Below are positions 1-9,128 of a DNA stretch of 60,194 nt, in pieces. Numbering within the stretch: position 1 is the stretch's first letter; every line of letters starts with the position of its first letter. Position numbers and translations under genes: made by a program. Origin of the DNA: Sphingobacteriales bacterium TSM_CSS (GTDB taxonomy: Bacteria > Bacteroidota > Bacteroidia > Chitinophagales > UBA2359). A model generated the notes under the pieces. It was not told where the DNA came from, did not search any database, and saw only the letters and a list, made by a program, of their open reading frames with translations. Location of the stretch: NCBI GenBank assembly GCA_002212985.1, contig NBMY01000121.1, positions 1-60,194 on the forward strand, written 5' to 3'.

Positions 1-541
1 CTCATTTCACCGAACCGGCACAGCCCGACCAAAAATAGCCCACACCCGGCGTATGGTAACTTTTTTCGCTGTATTTCCCATAGCAATACAGCATCAGGTA
101 ATTTACCCGGCTGCGCATACTCAATAATAAAACAACAAGGTGCACGATAAATTTCTTTTGGCACATACCAATATCACTCATTTTTCGTAATATTGCCACT
201 GTGAAGGTTTCTGCTTTCATGGGTAAAACGGTTTGTTTTTTTTCTGTCAATCAAAAATAATCGTTTTACCTTTCTTTTGTGCGCTATAAACACTTTTTTA
301 CCGAACTATTGTACAAGCAATTATTATTTTATTTATCAAAGCCTCGCCGATATAACAACTTATACCAGATAGCAGTATTTTTTGAGTCAAATGTGCACTG
401 TTCCAAACGAAAGAGTGGCTTTGGTAAAGCTCCTTTCGGATCATAAAAATAGAAACGGTATTAGCAGGTATTTTCTTCGCTATTAGGGAAAGCCCCCCGA
501 AACCTTAAAATACAATGCTTTAAAGCGGACACACTAAAAGT

Positions 542-568
542 CCTAATGCCCCCCTTCGGGGATTTAGG
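542..568. repeat. Imperfect GC-rich hairpin (CCCC-TTC-GGGG core)
   Basis: The arms CCTAATGCCCC and GGGGATTTAGG pair at 9 of 11 positions around a short loop. The text 'CCCCTAAATCCCC...GGGG' on the minus strand resembles short imperfect palindromes that recur between genes in many Bacteroidota genomes; a loosely similar C/G-rich segment sits at about 17272-17310. Whether this is a member of a dispersed repeat family cannot be settled from one window. Confidence 0.3.
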
Positions 569-723
569 GGACACGCCTCAAATAGCCCCACCCATTTACC
601 AGAATCACAACATGATTCATCATTATGAAAAGCCCCATTCATAATACATAACTCGCAACTTATAATTCATCATCTGCCATACACACCAAATTGCAAGGGC
701 ACTCGTTCTTTTTAAAAATGCAG

Positions 724-755
724 TTTGGTTTATACGCTTTTATGCCGTTACTTTG
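724..755 (+). promoter_or_regulatory. Bacteroidota-type promoter of the 779 barrel gene
   Basis: A -33 element TTTG at 724-727 is followed after 20 bases by TTACTTTG at 748-755, one mismatch from the -7 consensus TAnnTTTG. The start codon lies 23 bases further down, which leaves a short leader. Confidence 0.5.
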
Positions 756-778
756 CATAAAAATTAAACCATACCCCC

Positions 779-1417
779 ATGAAAAAACAAACATCTATTC
801 ACCTTTTGTGGCTTGCCTTTCTGGCAACGGCATTATTTGTTAGCCATACGGCACTGGCACAACGCCAGCCCCTACCCCCGCGCAACAACCCGCCCAAAGA
901 AGATAAAAATACACAGCAAACCGGCGGTTTCGACCGCAACCGCTTTTTTGTAGAAGGCAACATCGGGTTTAATGCCGGAAGCGGTTTTGCCTACGTTTCG
1001 GCATCGCCTGTGTTGGGCTATTGGTTTACCAACCGCATATCGGCAGGCGCCGGCCCCATTTTTGAATATTACCGTTGGAGCGATTACAAAGCCAATGTGT
1101 TGGGTGCCCGCACTTTTGGCCGTTTCCAAGCATTTAACAACCTCTTTAACAGTGGCGGAAATCTGTTTTTGCACGCCCAATACGATTTTTTGACCTACAA
1201 AGACAACTATCAGTATAAAGACAAACGGGTTACCGCTCACCGCCTGCCTTTGGGGCTTGGTTTTAGCCAGCCTATGGGCGGCGTGGCAACTTTTAACCTT
1301 ATGGTATTATACGATGCGTTATACAACAAAAACAGAAACAGCGATATTCCGCTTTATAATTATGGGTACGTTTTTGACGGTTTTATTATACAGGGGGGTA
1401 TAAACTTCGGGTTTTAA
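779..1417 (+). CDS. Outer-membrane beta-barrel-like protein
   Basis: This 212-residue protein starts with a clear Sec signal peptide: a Lys-Lys n-region, a hydrophobic core around residues 8-25, and cleavage expected after ALA at about 27. A Pro/Asn/Lys-rich linker (residues 28-48) follows. From residue 53 the chain alternates Gly and aromatic residues in short amphipathic strands ('FFVEGNIGFNAG', 'ISAGAGPIFEYY', 'FIIQGGINFGF') and ends in Phe, as small 8-strand outer-membrane barrels do. Its ligand and role are unknown. It is preceded by its own promoter and followed 51 bases later by lysS, which may have a separate promoter. The barrel class is inferred from strand pattern, not from a named family motif. 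Confidence 0.75.
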   Translation: MKKQTSIHLLWLAFLATALFVSHTALAQRQPLPPRNNPPKEDKNTQQTGGFDRNRFFVEGNIGFNAGSGFAYVSASPVLGYWFTNRISAGAGPIFEYYRWSDYKANVLGARTFGRFQAFNNLFNSGGNLFLHAQYDFLTYKDNYQYKDKRVTAHRLPLGLGFSQPMGGVATFNLMVLYDALYNKNRNSDIPLYNYGYVFDGFIIQGGINFGF

Positions 1418-1468
1418 AAACACCGGTTTGCTACTTTCACAAACAACAGTTTACAAATAAAAAACAGC

Positions 1469-2986
1469 ATGTCGCATCAGTTAAACGAACAGGAATTAGA
1501 ACGCCGCAAAGCCTTGCAGGAACTTATAGATTTGGGAATAGAACCTTACCCTGCTGAAGGTTTTGAGGTAAATGCCGGCACACAGGAGATATTAGATAAC
1601 TATAATCCCGATGCAAAAAATTACCAACAGGTACAAATAGCCGGCCGGCTCATGACCAAACGCATTATGGGCAAAGCATCATTTGCCGTATTGCAAGATG
1701 CCAGAGGAAAAATACAACTCTACATCAGCCGCGACGATATTTGCCCCACCGAAGACAAAACCTTGTACAACACCGTATTTAAACGCCTGCTCGATATTGG
1801 CGATTTTATAGGGGTAAACGGCTATGTGTTTACCACCCAAACCGGCGAAATTACCCTGCACGTAACCGGCCTTAAACTGCTCAGCAAATCGCTGAAACCG
1901 CTGCCCATAGTAAAAACAGAAAAAGACGGAACTGTACACGATGCCGTTGCCGACCCCGAATTTAAATACCGCCAACGCTATGTAGATTTAACCATCAATC
2001 CGGCGGTGAAAAACGTGTTCATTAAACGCTCGCAACTCATTGGCAGTATGCGCCGTTTTATGACCGAGCAAGGCTACTTAGAAGTGGAAACCCCGGTATT
2101 GCAACCCATTTACGGCGGCGCCGCAGCACGGCCCTTTAAAACCCACCACAATGCGCTCGACACCGTTTTTTATATGCGCATTGCCAACGAACTATATCTT
2201 AAACGCCTTATTGCAGGCGGGTTTGACGGCGTGTTTGAGTTTGCCAAAGACTTTAGAAACGAGGGCATGAGCCGTTTTCATAACCCCGAATTTACCATGC
2301 TCGAAGTGTATGTGGCCTATAAAGATTACCAATGGATGATGGATTTTACCGAAGCCATGCTGGAACGCGCCGCACAAGACCTGCACGGAACCACACAACT
2401 GCCTGTAGGTGAGCATATTATAGACTTTAAACGCCCCTGGAAACGATTTACCATGTACGAAGCCATTGAGCATTTTACCGGCATTGACATTTCTGAAATG
2501 GACGAAGCCGCCTTGCTCAATGTGTGCAAGCAACTGCATATAGAAACCGATAAAAGTATGGCGAGAGGTAAGCTCATTGACGAAATTTTTGGCACAAAAT
2601 GCGAACCCTACCTCATACAACCCACTTTTATTACCGATTACCCGGTTGAAATGTCGCCGCTGGCAAAAAAACACCGAAGCAAACCGGGGTTGGTAGAACG
2701 CTTTGAAGCCATTTGCAACGGTAAAGAAATTTGCAACGCTTTTTCTGAACTGAACGACCCCATAGACCAGCGCAAACGCTTTGAAGACCAACTGGAACTG
2801 GGACGCCGCGGCGATATTGAAGCCATGATGCTGGATGAAGATTTTCTGCGTGCATTGGAGTACGGTATGCCGCCAACCGCCGGGCTGGGTATTGGCATTG
2901 ACCGCCTTTGCATGATAATGACCAACCAACCCTCTATACAGGATGTGCTCTTTTTCCCGCAAATGAAGCCCGAAAAATTTGACTAA
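1469..2986 (+). CDS. lysS: Lysyl-tRNA synthetase, class II
   Basis: LysS charges tRNA-Lys with lysine, using ATP, in the cytoplasm. The 505-residue length matches the bacterial family. An N-terminal OB-fold anticodon-binding domain spans about residues 54-145 ('VQIAGRLMTKRIMGKASF'). The class II catalytic domain follows, with motif 2 at 262-280 ('FRNEGMSRFHNPEFTMLEVY', which binds ATP and the acceptor end) and motif 3 near 473-483 ('GLGIGIDRLCMIM'). Nothing looks truncated. apaG begins 15 bases after the stop and is probably co-transcribed. A 320-codon frame runs antisense inside this gene, but it is only a shadow created by codon bias. Confidence 0.98.
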   Translation: MSHQLNEQELERRKALQELIDLGIEPYPAEGFEVNAGTQEILDNYNPDAKNYQQVQIAGRLMTKRIMGKASFAVLQDARGKIQLYISRDDICPTEDKTLYNTVFKRLLDIGDFIGVNGYVFTTQTGEITLHVTGLKLLSKSLKPLPIVKTEKDGTVHDAVADPEFKYRQRYVDLTINPAVKNVFIKRSQLIGSMRRFMTEQGYLEVETPVLQPIYGGAAARPFKTHHNALDTVFYMRIANELYLKRLIAGGFDGVFEFAKDFRNEGMSRFHNPEFTMLEVYVAYKDYQWMMDFTEAMLERAAQDLHGTTQLPVGEHIIDFKRPWKRFTMYEAIEHFTGIDISEMDEAALLNVCKQLHIETDKSMARGKLIDEIFGTKCEPYLIQPTFITDYPVEMSPLAKKHRSKPGLVERFEAICNGKEICNAFSELNDPIDQRKRFEDQLELGRRGDIEAMMLDEDFLRALEYGMPPTAGLGIGIDRLCMIMTNQPSIQDVLFFPQMKPEKFD

Positions 2987-3001
2987 CGCAAACCCTACCA
3001 C

Positions 3002-3388
3002 ATGGTAACGGCAGTAACCGATGGCATAGAAGTAAGCGTGGAGGTTTTCTACTATCCCGAAGGCTCTAATCCGCAGCTGTCGGAGTATTTGCATGCCTAC
3101 CGCATTATCATTACCAACCAAAGCAACCACACCGTGCAACTGCTGTACCGGCATTGGTTTATCTGGGATTCAGATGGCTCGCGGCGCGAAGTATCGGGTG
3201 CCGGCGTGGTGGGAGAACAACCTGTTTTGGCGCCGGGCGCATCGCACCAATACATGTCGGCCTGCAACCTGCATACCGAATTTGGGCGTATGCACGGCAT
3301 TTATATTATGGAACAAAAAGACAACCGGCGCCGGTTTCCGGTAAATATACCTGCTTTTACTATGACCGTGCCCTACAAACTTAACTGA
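3002..3388 (+). CDS. apaG: ApaG (DUF525) family protein
   Basis: This 128-residue protein is a complete ApaG/DUF525 domain: a single fibronectin-III-like beta-sandwich. Diagnostic stretches are 'AYRIIITNQSNHTVQLLYRHW', cited here in part, then the 'V.GEQPVLAPGASHQYMSAC' turn and the 'MHGIYIME' strand. In enterobacteria ApaG has been linked to Co2+/Mg2+ resistance and to Ap4A metabolism, but its molecular function is unsettled; in eukaryotes the same fold is an F-box protein module. It lies 15 bases behind lysS on the same strand, so co-expression is likely. An association of an Ap4A-linked protein with LysS is attractive because LysRS makes Ap4A as a side product; this is inference only. Confidence 0.93.
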   Translation: MVTAVTDGIEVSVEVFYYPEGSNPQLSEYLHAYRIIITNQSNHTVQLLYRHWFIWDSDGSRREVSGAGVVGEQPVLAPGASHQYMSACNLHTEFGRMHGIYIMEQKDNRRRFPVNIPAFTMTVPYKLN

Positions 3389-3591
3389 AATACCGCCCGA
3401 AAAGCAAAAAAATACCGCCCAACCGCCTACGGGCAAATAAAACAGGGCAACTACCGTTAAACTATTGATAAGGTAAAACGTCAAACTTTTAAACCCGTTT
3501 GCGCAAGGCAGAGCGGCCATAATTTGCCTCCAAGCCAACGCGCGTTTATGTCACCAAAATAAGACAATCACCCCAAATTTACTTTTACACA

Positions 3592-4143
3592 ATGAAAAAA
3601 ACAGCTTTTGCTCTGGCGCTTGTTATCTGCTTTGCCACTTTTAACTCGTTTACCATTTCCAACAGCGCCAAAGACGGCAAGGTAAACTGGATAAGCATTT
3701 CGGAAGCCATTGAACTCTCTAAAAAAGAACCCCGAAAAATTATTGTGGATATTTACGCCGACTGGTGCGGCTGGTGCAAAAAAATGGATAAAACCACCTA
3801 CAGCCACCCCGCCATTGCCGACTACCTGAACGAAAAATACTACGCCGTAAAATTTGATGCCGAATCAAAAGAACCCATTACCGTTGGCGCAGAAACTTTT
3901 CGCTACAAACAAACCGGCCGCGGCGGCGTACATGAATTGGCGCAAACCCTGCTCGAAGGGCAAATTTCGCTCCCCTCGGCGGTGGTATTAGATGATAAAC
4001 TGAGCAAACTTACCATTATTCCCGGCTATCAGGATGTGGAAATGATGGATAAAGCCCTGCACTACTTTGGCGACGGCTACTATGACAAGGGCATTAAATG
4101 GGGCGTTTTTGAAAAAAATTACCGCACCCGAATTAAAAACTAA
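3592..4143 (+). CDS. Secreted thioredoxin-fold protein (CGWC)
   Basis: The 183-residue protein has an N-terminal hydrophobic segment (residues 4-21) that looks like a signal peptide, so it probably acts in the periplasm. A thioredoxin fold follows, with the active site 'DWCGWCKKMD' (Cys59-x-x-Cys62) at the end of the first strand. The body resembles the DUF255/thioredoxin_7 type, in which CxxC is followed by Lys-Lys-Met and a 'V.FDAES' strand. 'ISLPSAVVLDD' supplies the cis-proline region. Its partner could be a disulfide reductase or isomerase substrate; none is encoded nearby. It converges with metG and shares a terminator hairpin with it. Confidence 0.85.
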   Translation: MKKTAFALALVICFATFNSFTISNSAKDGKVNWISISEAIELSKKEPRKIIVDIYADWCGWCKKMDKTTYSHPAIADYLNEKYYAVKFDAESKEPITVGAETFRYKQTGRGGVHELAQTLLEGQISLPSAVVLDDKLSKLTIIPGYQDVEMMDKALHYFGDGYYDKGIKWGVFEKNYRTRIKN

Positions 4144-4220
4144 AGCCTGCCTTCGCTACCTTTTGTTTTGGCTGTTGCCTGCAACAGTTGCTGCGGGAAG
4201 GTGTGAGGTATAAACAGCAA

Positions 4221-4258
4221 AACCCCGCCGGATTTGTTTTCCGGCGGGGTTTGTTTTT
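4221..4258. terminator. Bidirectional Rho-independent terminator
   Basis: The arms AACCCCGCCGGA (4221-4232) and TCCGGCGGGGTT (4240-4251) pair perfectly around a 7-base loop and are followed by TTGTTTTT on the plus strand. It sits between the convergent thioredoxin-fold gene and metG, so it probably ends both transcripts. Confidence 0.85.
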
Positions 4259-4284
4259 GGGTGTTGCCAATAGAGGCGGTTGCG

Positions 4285-6411
4285 TTAACTTACCACACTG
4301 CCGTTGGTAGCTGTTGCATTGGGGGCAATAAAAATGAGTTTTCCGTGGCTGTCTGCCATTAAAATCATGCCGTGGCTGTCTATGCCGCGCAGTTTTCGGG
4401 GTGCAAGGTTGGCCAGCAGCAGTACTTGCCGTCCAACCACTTCTTCGGGTTGGTAGTGCATGGCTATACCCGATACTACGGTGCGTTGTTCAAAACCAAG
4501 GTCTAAGGTAAGTTCCAGCAGTTTATCGGCTTTCGGTACTTTTTGGGCAGCCAAAACGGTGGCAATGCGCAGGTCTAAACGGGCAAAGTCGTCGTACTGT
4601 ATGAGTTCTTTTACCGGTGCATATTCGGCAGGTGTTTCATCGGGCTGCGGCAGGGCAGTATTTGCGGGTGTGGCGCCTGTTGTTGCCGCATCGGGATTTT
4701 TGGCGGCTTCGTAGGCGGCTTTTGCTTCGGCCAAACGCTGCACCTGTGCGGCAATGGCGGCATCGTCTATTTTTTCAAACAGCAGTTCGGGCTGGTTTAC
4801 CGTTGTTCCTTCGGCAATGGCATAAGTTCCCTGCAAAACGGCTGCTTTGTCTTGTTGGCTAAGGTTAAGGAACGCGGCAATTTTGGCGGCGGTAAAGGGT
4901 AAAAACGGCTCTAAATACACGCCAAGCCAGGCAATGAGTTCCAGACAAACACCCAATACGGCTGCTGTTTCATCGGGTTTTTGTTTGTACAGTTTCCACG
5001 GTTCGGTATCGGTTAAAAACTTGTTGCCGGCGCGCGCCACGTCCATTACGGCGTTCAGGGCATTTCTAAACTCGTAGTTGTGTATATAAGCATGTACCTG
5101 TTTGGGCATGGTTTGCAGGGCGGCAAAAACCTCTTGCGCCTGCGGTTGTATGGCTTGCCGCGCGGCGGGCGGTATGTTGGGCAGTTTACCGTTAAAATAC
5201 TTGTGCATGAGAACCAATGCGCGGTTTACCAAATTGCCCAATATGGCCACTAACTCGTTGTTGTTGCGCGCCTGAAAATCTGCCCAACTGAAATCGCTGT
5301 CTTTTTGTTCGGGCATGTTTACCGTAAGTACGTAGCGCAGCACATCTTCCTTGCCCGGGAAATGGGCTAAATACTCGTGCAGCCACACGGCATAATTGCG
5401 CGAGGTGGACATTTTATCGCCCTCTAAGTTCATAAACTGGTTGGCCGGTATGTTTACCGGCAGCGTGTAGTTGCCCAAGGCGTGTAAAATAATAGGAAAA
5501 ATAATGCAATGGAAAACAATATTGTCTTTTCCGATGAAATGCACTAATTTGGTTTGCTCATCTTGCCAATATGTTTTCCAGCTATCGGGCAGCAGCGCTT
5601 TGGTTGCCGAAATATACCCGATGGGCGCATCGAGCCAAACGTACAATACTTTGCCTTCGGCGCCGGGCAGCGGCACGGGTACGCCCCAATCCAAATCGCG
5701 GGTCATGGCGCGCTCTTGCAGACCTTGCTCTACCCACGAGCGGCACTGCCCCAACACGTGTTTTTTCCAGGGTTCCAGGTTTTGGGTGTCTTCAATCCAG
5801 TTTTTTACCCATGCTTCATAGCGGTTCATGGGCAGGTACCAGTGCCGGGTGGGTTTCAGCACCGGCGGCTGTCCGCTAAGGGTAGATTTGGGGTTAATTA
5901 AATCGGTAGGGCTAAGGCTGGAGCCGCATTTTTCGCACTGGTCGCCGTAGGCATTTTCGTTGCCGCATCGGGGGCAGGTGCCTGTTATGTAGCGGTCGGC
6001 CAAAAACTGTTTAAATTCTTCATCGTAGTATTGTTCGGTTTCTTTTTCGGTAAAAACGCCGCGGTCAAACAGTTGTTTAAACACCTCTTGCGAGGTTTTA
6101 TGGTGCAGCGCATCGGAAGTGCGGTGGTAAACATCAAATGAAATGCCTATTTGCTTAAAAGCCTGTTGGTTAATTTCGTGGTATTTGTCAATAATTTGTC
6201 GCGGGGTTATGCCCTCTTGCTTGGCGCGTATGGTTATGGCAGCCCCGTGTTCATCTGAGCCGCAAACAAACTGCACGTCTTGTCCGCACAGGCGCAGGTA
6301 ACGCACATAAATATCGGCGGGTATGTAGGCGCCGGTAAGGTGGCCAATGTGCAAAGGGCCGTTGGCATAGGGCAGGGCAGAAGTAACTAAATAGCGTTTT
6401 ATGGTTGACAT
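4285..6411 (-). CDS. metG: Methionyl-tRNA synthetase with C-terminal tRNA-binding domain
   Basis: MetG attaches methionine to initiator and elongator tRNA-Met. The 708 residues comprise the class I Rossmann catalytic domain with HIGH at 21-24 ('PLHIGHLTGAYIP'), a zinc knuckle at 146-162 (CPRC...CEKC), and the second signature at 333-337, which reads KMSTS instead of the textbook KMSKS; Bacteroidota enzymes commonly have Ser-Thr-Ser here. An alpha-helical anticodon domain follows, and then a dimerising EMAP-II-like tRNA-binding domain from about residue 600 ('FARLDLRIATVLAAQKVP.ADKLLEL'). A Glu/Ala/Pro-rich linker joins the last two domains. It stands alone, with a 22-bp palindrome about 160 bases upstream of its start. 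Confidence 0.98.
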   Translation of the reverse strand: MSTIKRYLVTSALPYANGPLHIGHLTGAYIPADIYVRYLRLCGQDVQFVCGSDEHGAAITIRAKQEGITPRQIIDKYHEINQQAFKQIGISFDVYHRTSDALHHKTSQEVFKQLFDRGVFTEKETEQYYDEEFKQFLADRYITGTCPRCGNENAYGDQCEKCGSSLSPTDLINPKSTLSGQPPVLKPTRHWYLPMNRYEAWVKNWIEDTQNLEPWKKHVLGQCRSWVEQGLQERAMTRDLDWGVPVPLPGAEGKVLYVWLDAPIGYISATKALLPDSWKTYWQDEQTKLVHFIGKDNIVFHCIIFPIILHALGNYTLPVNIPANQFMNLEGDKMSTSRNYAVWLHEYLAHFPGKEDVLRYVLTVNMPEQKDSDFSWADFQARNNNELVAILGNLVNRALVLMHKYFNGKLPNIPPAARQAIQPQAQEVFAALQTMPKQVHAYIHNYEFRNALNAVMDVARAGNKFLTDTEPWKLYKQKPDETAAVLGVCLELIAWLGVYLEPFLPFTAAKIAAFLNLSQQDKAAVLQGTYAIAEGTTVNQPELLFEKIDDAAIAAQVQRLAEAKAAYEAAKNPDAATTGATPANTALPQPDETPAEYAPVKELIQYDDFARLDLRIATVLAAQKVPKADKLLELTLDLGFEQRTVVSGIAMHYQPEEVVGRQVLLLANLAPRKLRGIDSHGMILMADSHGKLIFIAPNATATNGSVVS

Positions 6412-6567
6412 GCGGTGGATATTAAAATGGGTAATTGGTAAAAGCCTTGTGCATTGGTGTTTAGCGGGTTATGAAGAAACGGCGCTTTGCCATATACCCA
6501 TACCATTCGGGCAAATATAATAACCCGAAACAAAACTTTAACGCAATGCGTTCAAATTTACCCAATT

Positions 6568-6589
6568 TTTAACCGGTACACCGGTTAAA
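6568..6589. promoter_or_regulatory. 22-bp palindrome upstream of metG
   Basis: Arms TTTAACCGGT and ACCGGTTAAA are perfect reverse complements separated by AC. There is no T-run, so it looks more like a dimeric protein-binding site than a terminator. It lies between the end of the acyl-CoA dehydrogenase gene and metG, both on the minus strand. Confidence 0.3.
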
Positions 6590-6702
6590 CACAGCGCAAC
6601 CCGCCAAACATTGCTACCAATACAGCTATTGCCTACAACCCCCGGCACCCTATTTTGCCCCACCTGACCGGGGATTGCATTATGAATTCTTACCCGTTTT
6701 AC

Positions 6703-7893
6703 TTATTGTACGGCACCGCGCGCTTTTACAAACTGGTGGCTATGCCTCACATCATCTATTACCATTTTGCTGATAATTTCGTGCATCACCTCGGTAGTGC
6801 CGGCGCCAACAGTCATCAGGCGCACATCGCGCAGGGCGCGGGCTATGCCGTAGTCTTCCATATAGCCCCAGCCACCGTGTATTTGCAGGGCTTCGTTTAC
6901 TACGTTAAATGTTTCTTCGCAAATAAAGGCTTTTGCCATACTTACCGTTTTTACCGATGCCGGGCCGTGTTCTATAAACTCGTGTACGGCGTGGTAGGCA
7001 AATGAGCGGCAAGCCTCTGCCGAAATGGCCATTTTGGCAATTTTATGCCTTATTACCTGAAAATTGCCGATGGGTCGGCCAAAGGCTTCGCGCTCTTTGG
7101 CGTATAAAATGGCTTTGGTAAGCGCCCATTGGGCAGTGGCGGCACCCATTACACAGGCAATGAGGCGCTCTTCCTGCAGGTTGTTCATAATGTAGTAAAA
7201 CCCGTTGCCCTGATAGCCCAGCAATGCCGATTTAGGTACCTTGCAATCTTCAAAAAACAGTTGCCCCGTGTCTGAACTGTGCATACCCAGCTTGTTTTTT
7301 ATGGGTATGGCCTTAAAACCCGGCAGTGTGGTATCTATAATAAGCACGCTCATGTTGTAGCCCTCGCCGTGGCGCACTACGGTAACAATGAAATCGGCCA
7401 TGGTGCCATTGGTAATAAACATTTTAGAGCCGTTTACCAAATAGTGGTCGCCCATGTCTTTGGCGGTGGTTTTAATACCGCCCACATCGGATCCGGCGCC
7501 GGGTTCGGTAATGGCCAGGGCAGCAATTTTTTCGCCTTTTAGCGCCGGCATCAGGTATTTGAGTTTTTGCTCTTCGGTGCCAACGGCGTTTATAAGCGGC
7601 AGGGGCAGGTAGGCATGAGCATACAACGACATGGCCAAACCGCCAGCATTGGAGTGCGCCAGTTCTTCGGCAATAACAGCTGCTGCCCATAAATCCATAC
7701 CACTGCCACCGTACTCTTCGGGAAAGGTAACCCCAAAAAAACCCAAATCGCCCATGCGCTCAAATATATGTCGGGGGCATTCTTTGCGGGTTTCCCATTC
7801 ATCGACAAACGGTATAATTTCCTGTCGTATAAATTCGCGCACCGAATGGCGCAGCAACTCATGTTCTTCGGTAAAGGGGTTAAATACAGACAT
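6703..7893 (-). CDS. Acyl-CoA dehydrogenase (IVD/LCAD-type catalytic base)
   Basis: This 396-residue FAD enzyme oxidises an acyl-CoA thioester to the trans-2-enoyl-CoA and passes electrons to ETF. Family signatures are 'ALAITEPGAGSDVGGI' (residues 125-140) and 'QIHGGWGYMEDYGIARALRD' (337-356). In most relatives the catalytic Glu sits just before the Gly-Thr of the C-terminal motif; here that site is Ala364 ('TVGAGTTEV'). Instead 'LQEERLIACV' supplies Glu241/Glu242, which is where isovaleryl-CoA and long-chain acyl-CoA dehydrogenases carry their base. That points to a branched- or long-chain substrate, by inference. No ETF or enoyl-CoA hydratase gene lies next to it. Confidence 0.93.
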   Translation of the reverse strand: MSVFNPFTEEHELLRHSVREFIRQEIIPFVDEWETRKECPRHIFERMGDLGFFGVTFPEEYGGSGMDLWAAAVIAEELAHSNAGGLAMSLYAHAYLPLPLINAVGTEEQKLKYLMPALKGEKIAALAITEPGAGSDVGGIKTTAKDMGDHYLVNGSKMFITNGTMADFIVTVVRHGEGYNMSVLIIDTTLPGFKAIPIKNKLGMHSSDTGQLFFEDCKVPKSALLGYQGNGFYYIMNNLQEERLIACVMGAATAQWALTKAILYAKEREAFGRPIGNFQVIRHKIAKMAISAEACRSFAYHAVHEFIEHGPASVKTVSMAKAFICEETFNVVNEALQIHGGWGYMEDYGIARALRDVRLMTVGAGTTEVMHEIISKMVIDDVRHSHQFVKARGAVQ

Positions 7894-8073
7894 ATGCGCT
7901 TACTGTTTTTTTGAGTTAAATGAAAAAAAGAAAATTGGACGCCACAAAAATACAATGCACGCATTGAATTTGTTCACAAAAGACTAAAAATATTTTGTGC
8001 AAGCCGAAAATTATTTTTACACCATGAACAGGCACTTTCGATTTAATAGTTTTTAAATTTACCGTTTTCAGCC

Positions 8074-8081
8074 TAAATTTG
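8074..8081 (+). promoter_or_regulatory. -7 element TAAATTTG for the 8136 dioxygenase
   Basis: TAAATTTG fits TAnnTTTG exactly. A T-rich segment at 8050-8054 lies about 20 bases upstream in the -33 position but reads TTTTT rather than TTTG. The start codon is 55 bases downstream. Confidence 0.45.
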
Positions 8082-8135
8082 CAGATTATTCTATTTTTTC
8101 TGTAACCTCAAAGTACGAACAAAACATAGCCAATC

Positions 8136-9086
8136 ATGAACAACAGCATTCCACAGGTAGATTTATCCGAATTTATATCGGGCAATGCGCAGCAGAAAGC
8201 GGCATTTGTAGAAAAATTAGGCAAGGCTTACGAGGAAGTAGGTTTTGTATCGGTAATTAACCATGGCATATCCGATGCCGATATTGACAATTTGTACCAT
8301 CAGGTGCAGTCCTTTTTTGCTTTATCACCCGATGTTAAGAAAGGCTATGAAATTGTGGCGCTTGCCGGGCAGCGCGGTTATACCAGTTTTGGGCGCGAAC
8401 ATGCCAAGGGCAGCGATGCACCCGATTTGAAAGAATTTTACCAATGGGGGCAAACCGTAGAAGACAACGACCCGGTTAAAAGTGAGTACCCCAACAACAT
8501 AGAGGTAAAAGAACTGCCTGCTTTTAACCATGCTTTGTACGATGCCTACCGTAATTTTGAAAGAGCCGGCAGCTACCTGCTGCGCGCCATTGCCCTATAT
8601 CTTAACCTGCCCGAAAACTATTTTGACGACAAAATTCACAACGGCAACAGCATTTTGCGTGCCATACACTACCCGCCCATTTTGCAGGAACCCAAAAACG
8701 CCATTCGGGCCGAGCAGCACGAAGACATTAACCTCATTACCCTGCTGGTTGGCGCTTCGGCCGAAGGACTTGAACTGCTTAACAAGCAAAACGAATGGCG
8801 TGCCGTAAACGCCGGCCAGGGCGAAATTGTGGTAAACGTGGGCGATATGCTGCAACGCCTTACCAACAACAGACTGCGCTCTACCACCCACCGCGTGGTA
8901 AACCCCCCGCGCGAAAAATGGCATACGCCCCGCTTTTCCATTCCGTTCTTTTTGCATCCGCGCTCAGAAATGGACCTTACCTGCCTGCAATCTTGCATTA
9001 CCGAAGATAACCCCCTGCACTACGAACCAATTACCGCCGGCGAATACCTTGATGAACGCCTGCGCGAAATAGGACTTAAAAAATAA
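8136..9086 (+). CDS. 2-oxoglutarate/Fe(II) dioxygenase, isopenicillin N synthase family
   Basis: The 316-residue protein has the double-stranded beta-helix of the non-haem iron dioxygenases. Iron ligands are His195-x-Asp197 ('EQHEDINLITLLV') and His252 ('STTHRVVNP'), and Arg266-x-Ser268 ('RFSIPFFLHP') is positioned to bind 2-oxoglutarate. The N-terminal DIOX_N part begins at residue 7 with 'VDLSEFISG' and 'VGFVSVINHGI'. Such enzymes hydroxylate, desaturate or cyclise small molecules with O2; the substrate cannot be read from sequence. It is a single-gene unit with its own promoter, followed by a strong terminator. Confidence 0.92.
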   Translation: MNNSIPQVDLSEFISGNAQQKAAFVEKLGKAYEEVGFVSVINHGISDADIDNLYHQVQSFFALSPDVKKGYEIVALAGQRGYTSFGREHAKGSDAPDLKEFYQWGQTVEDNDPVKSEYPNNIEVKELPAFNHALYDAYRNFERAGSYLLRAIALYLNLPENYFDDKIHNGNSILRAIHYPPILQEPKNAIRAEQHEDINLITLLVGASAEGLELLNKQNEWRAVNAGQGEIVVNVGDMLQRLTNNRLRSTTHRVVNPPREKWHTPRFSIPFFLHPRSEMDLTCLQSCITEDNPLHYEPITAGEYLDERLREIGLKK

Positions 9087-9128
9087 CAAGTTCCCTCATG
9101 GTACAAAGGGCATTTTTTTGCCCCAATT

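Larger units (their letters stand above)
1..778. other. Intergenic stretch with no convincing gene
   Basis: No reading frame here looks like a protein family. A minus-strand frame at 2-250 (82 codons, TTG start, or ATG at 213) has no recognisable motif, so I do not call it. The rest is A/T-rich and holds one GC-rich hairpin near 542-568 and low-complexity text around 635-675 (variants of ATAATACATAACT) of the sort often left between Bacteroidota genes. The last 60 bases hold the promoter of the next gene. Confidence 0.5.

Noticed and set aside
2..250. An 82-codon minus-strand frame at the window edge
   Set aside because: It needs a TTG start and has no recognisable motif; it could be real, but I cannot support it.
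2192..3154. A 320-codon minus-strand frame opposite lysS
   Set aside because: It runs antisense to a clearly real gene and shows no family motif; the codon bias of this genome often opens antisense frames.
3580..3587. TACTTTTA just before the thioredoxin-fold gene
   Set aside because: It is only a few bases before the start codon, which would make the transcript leaderless; not called as a promoter.
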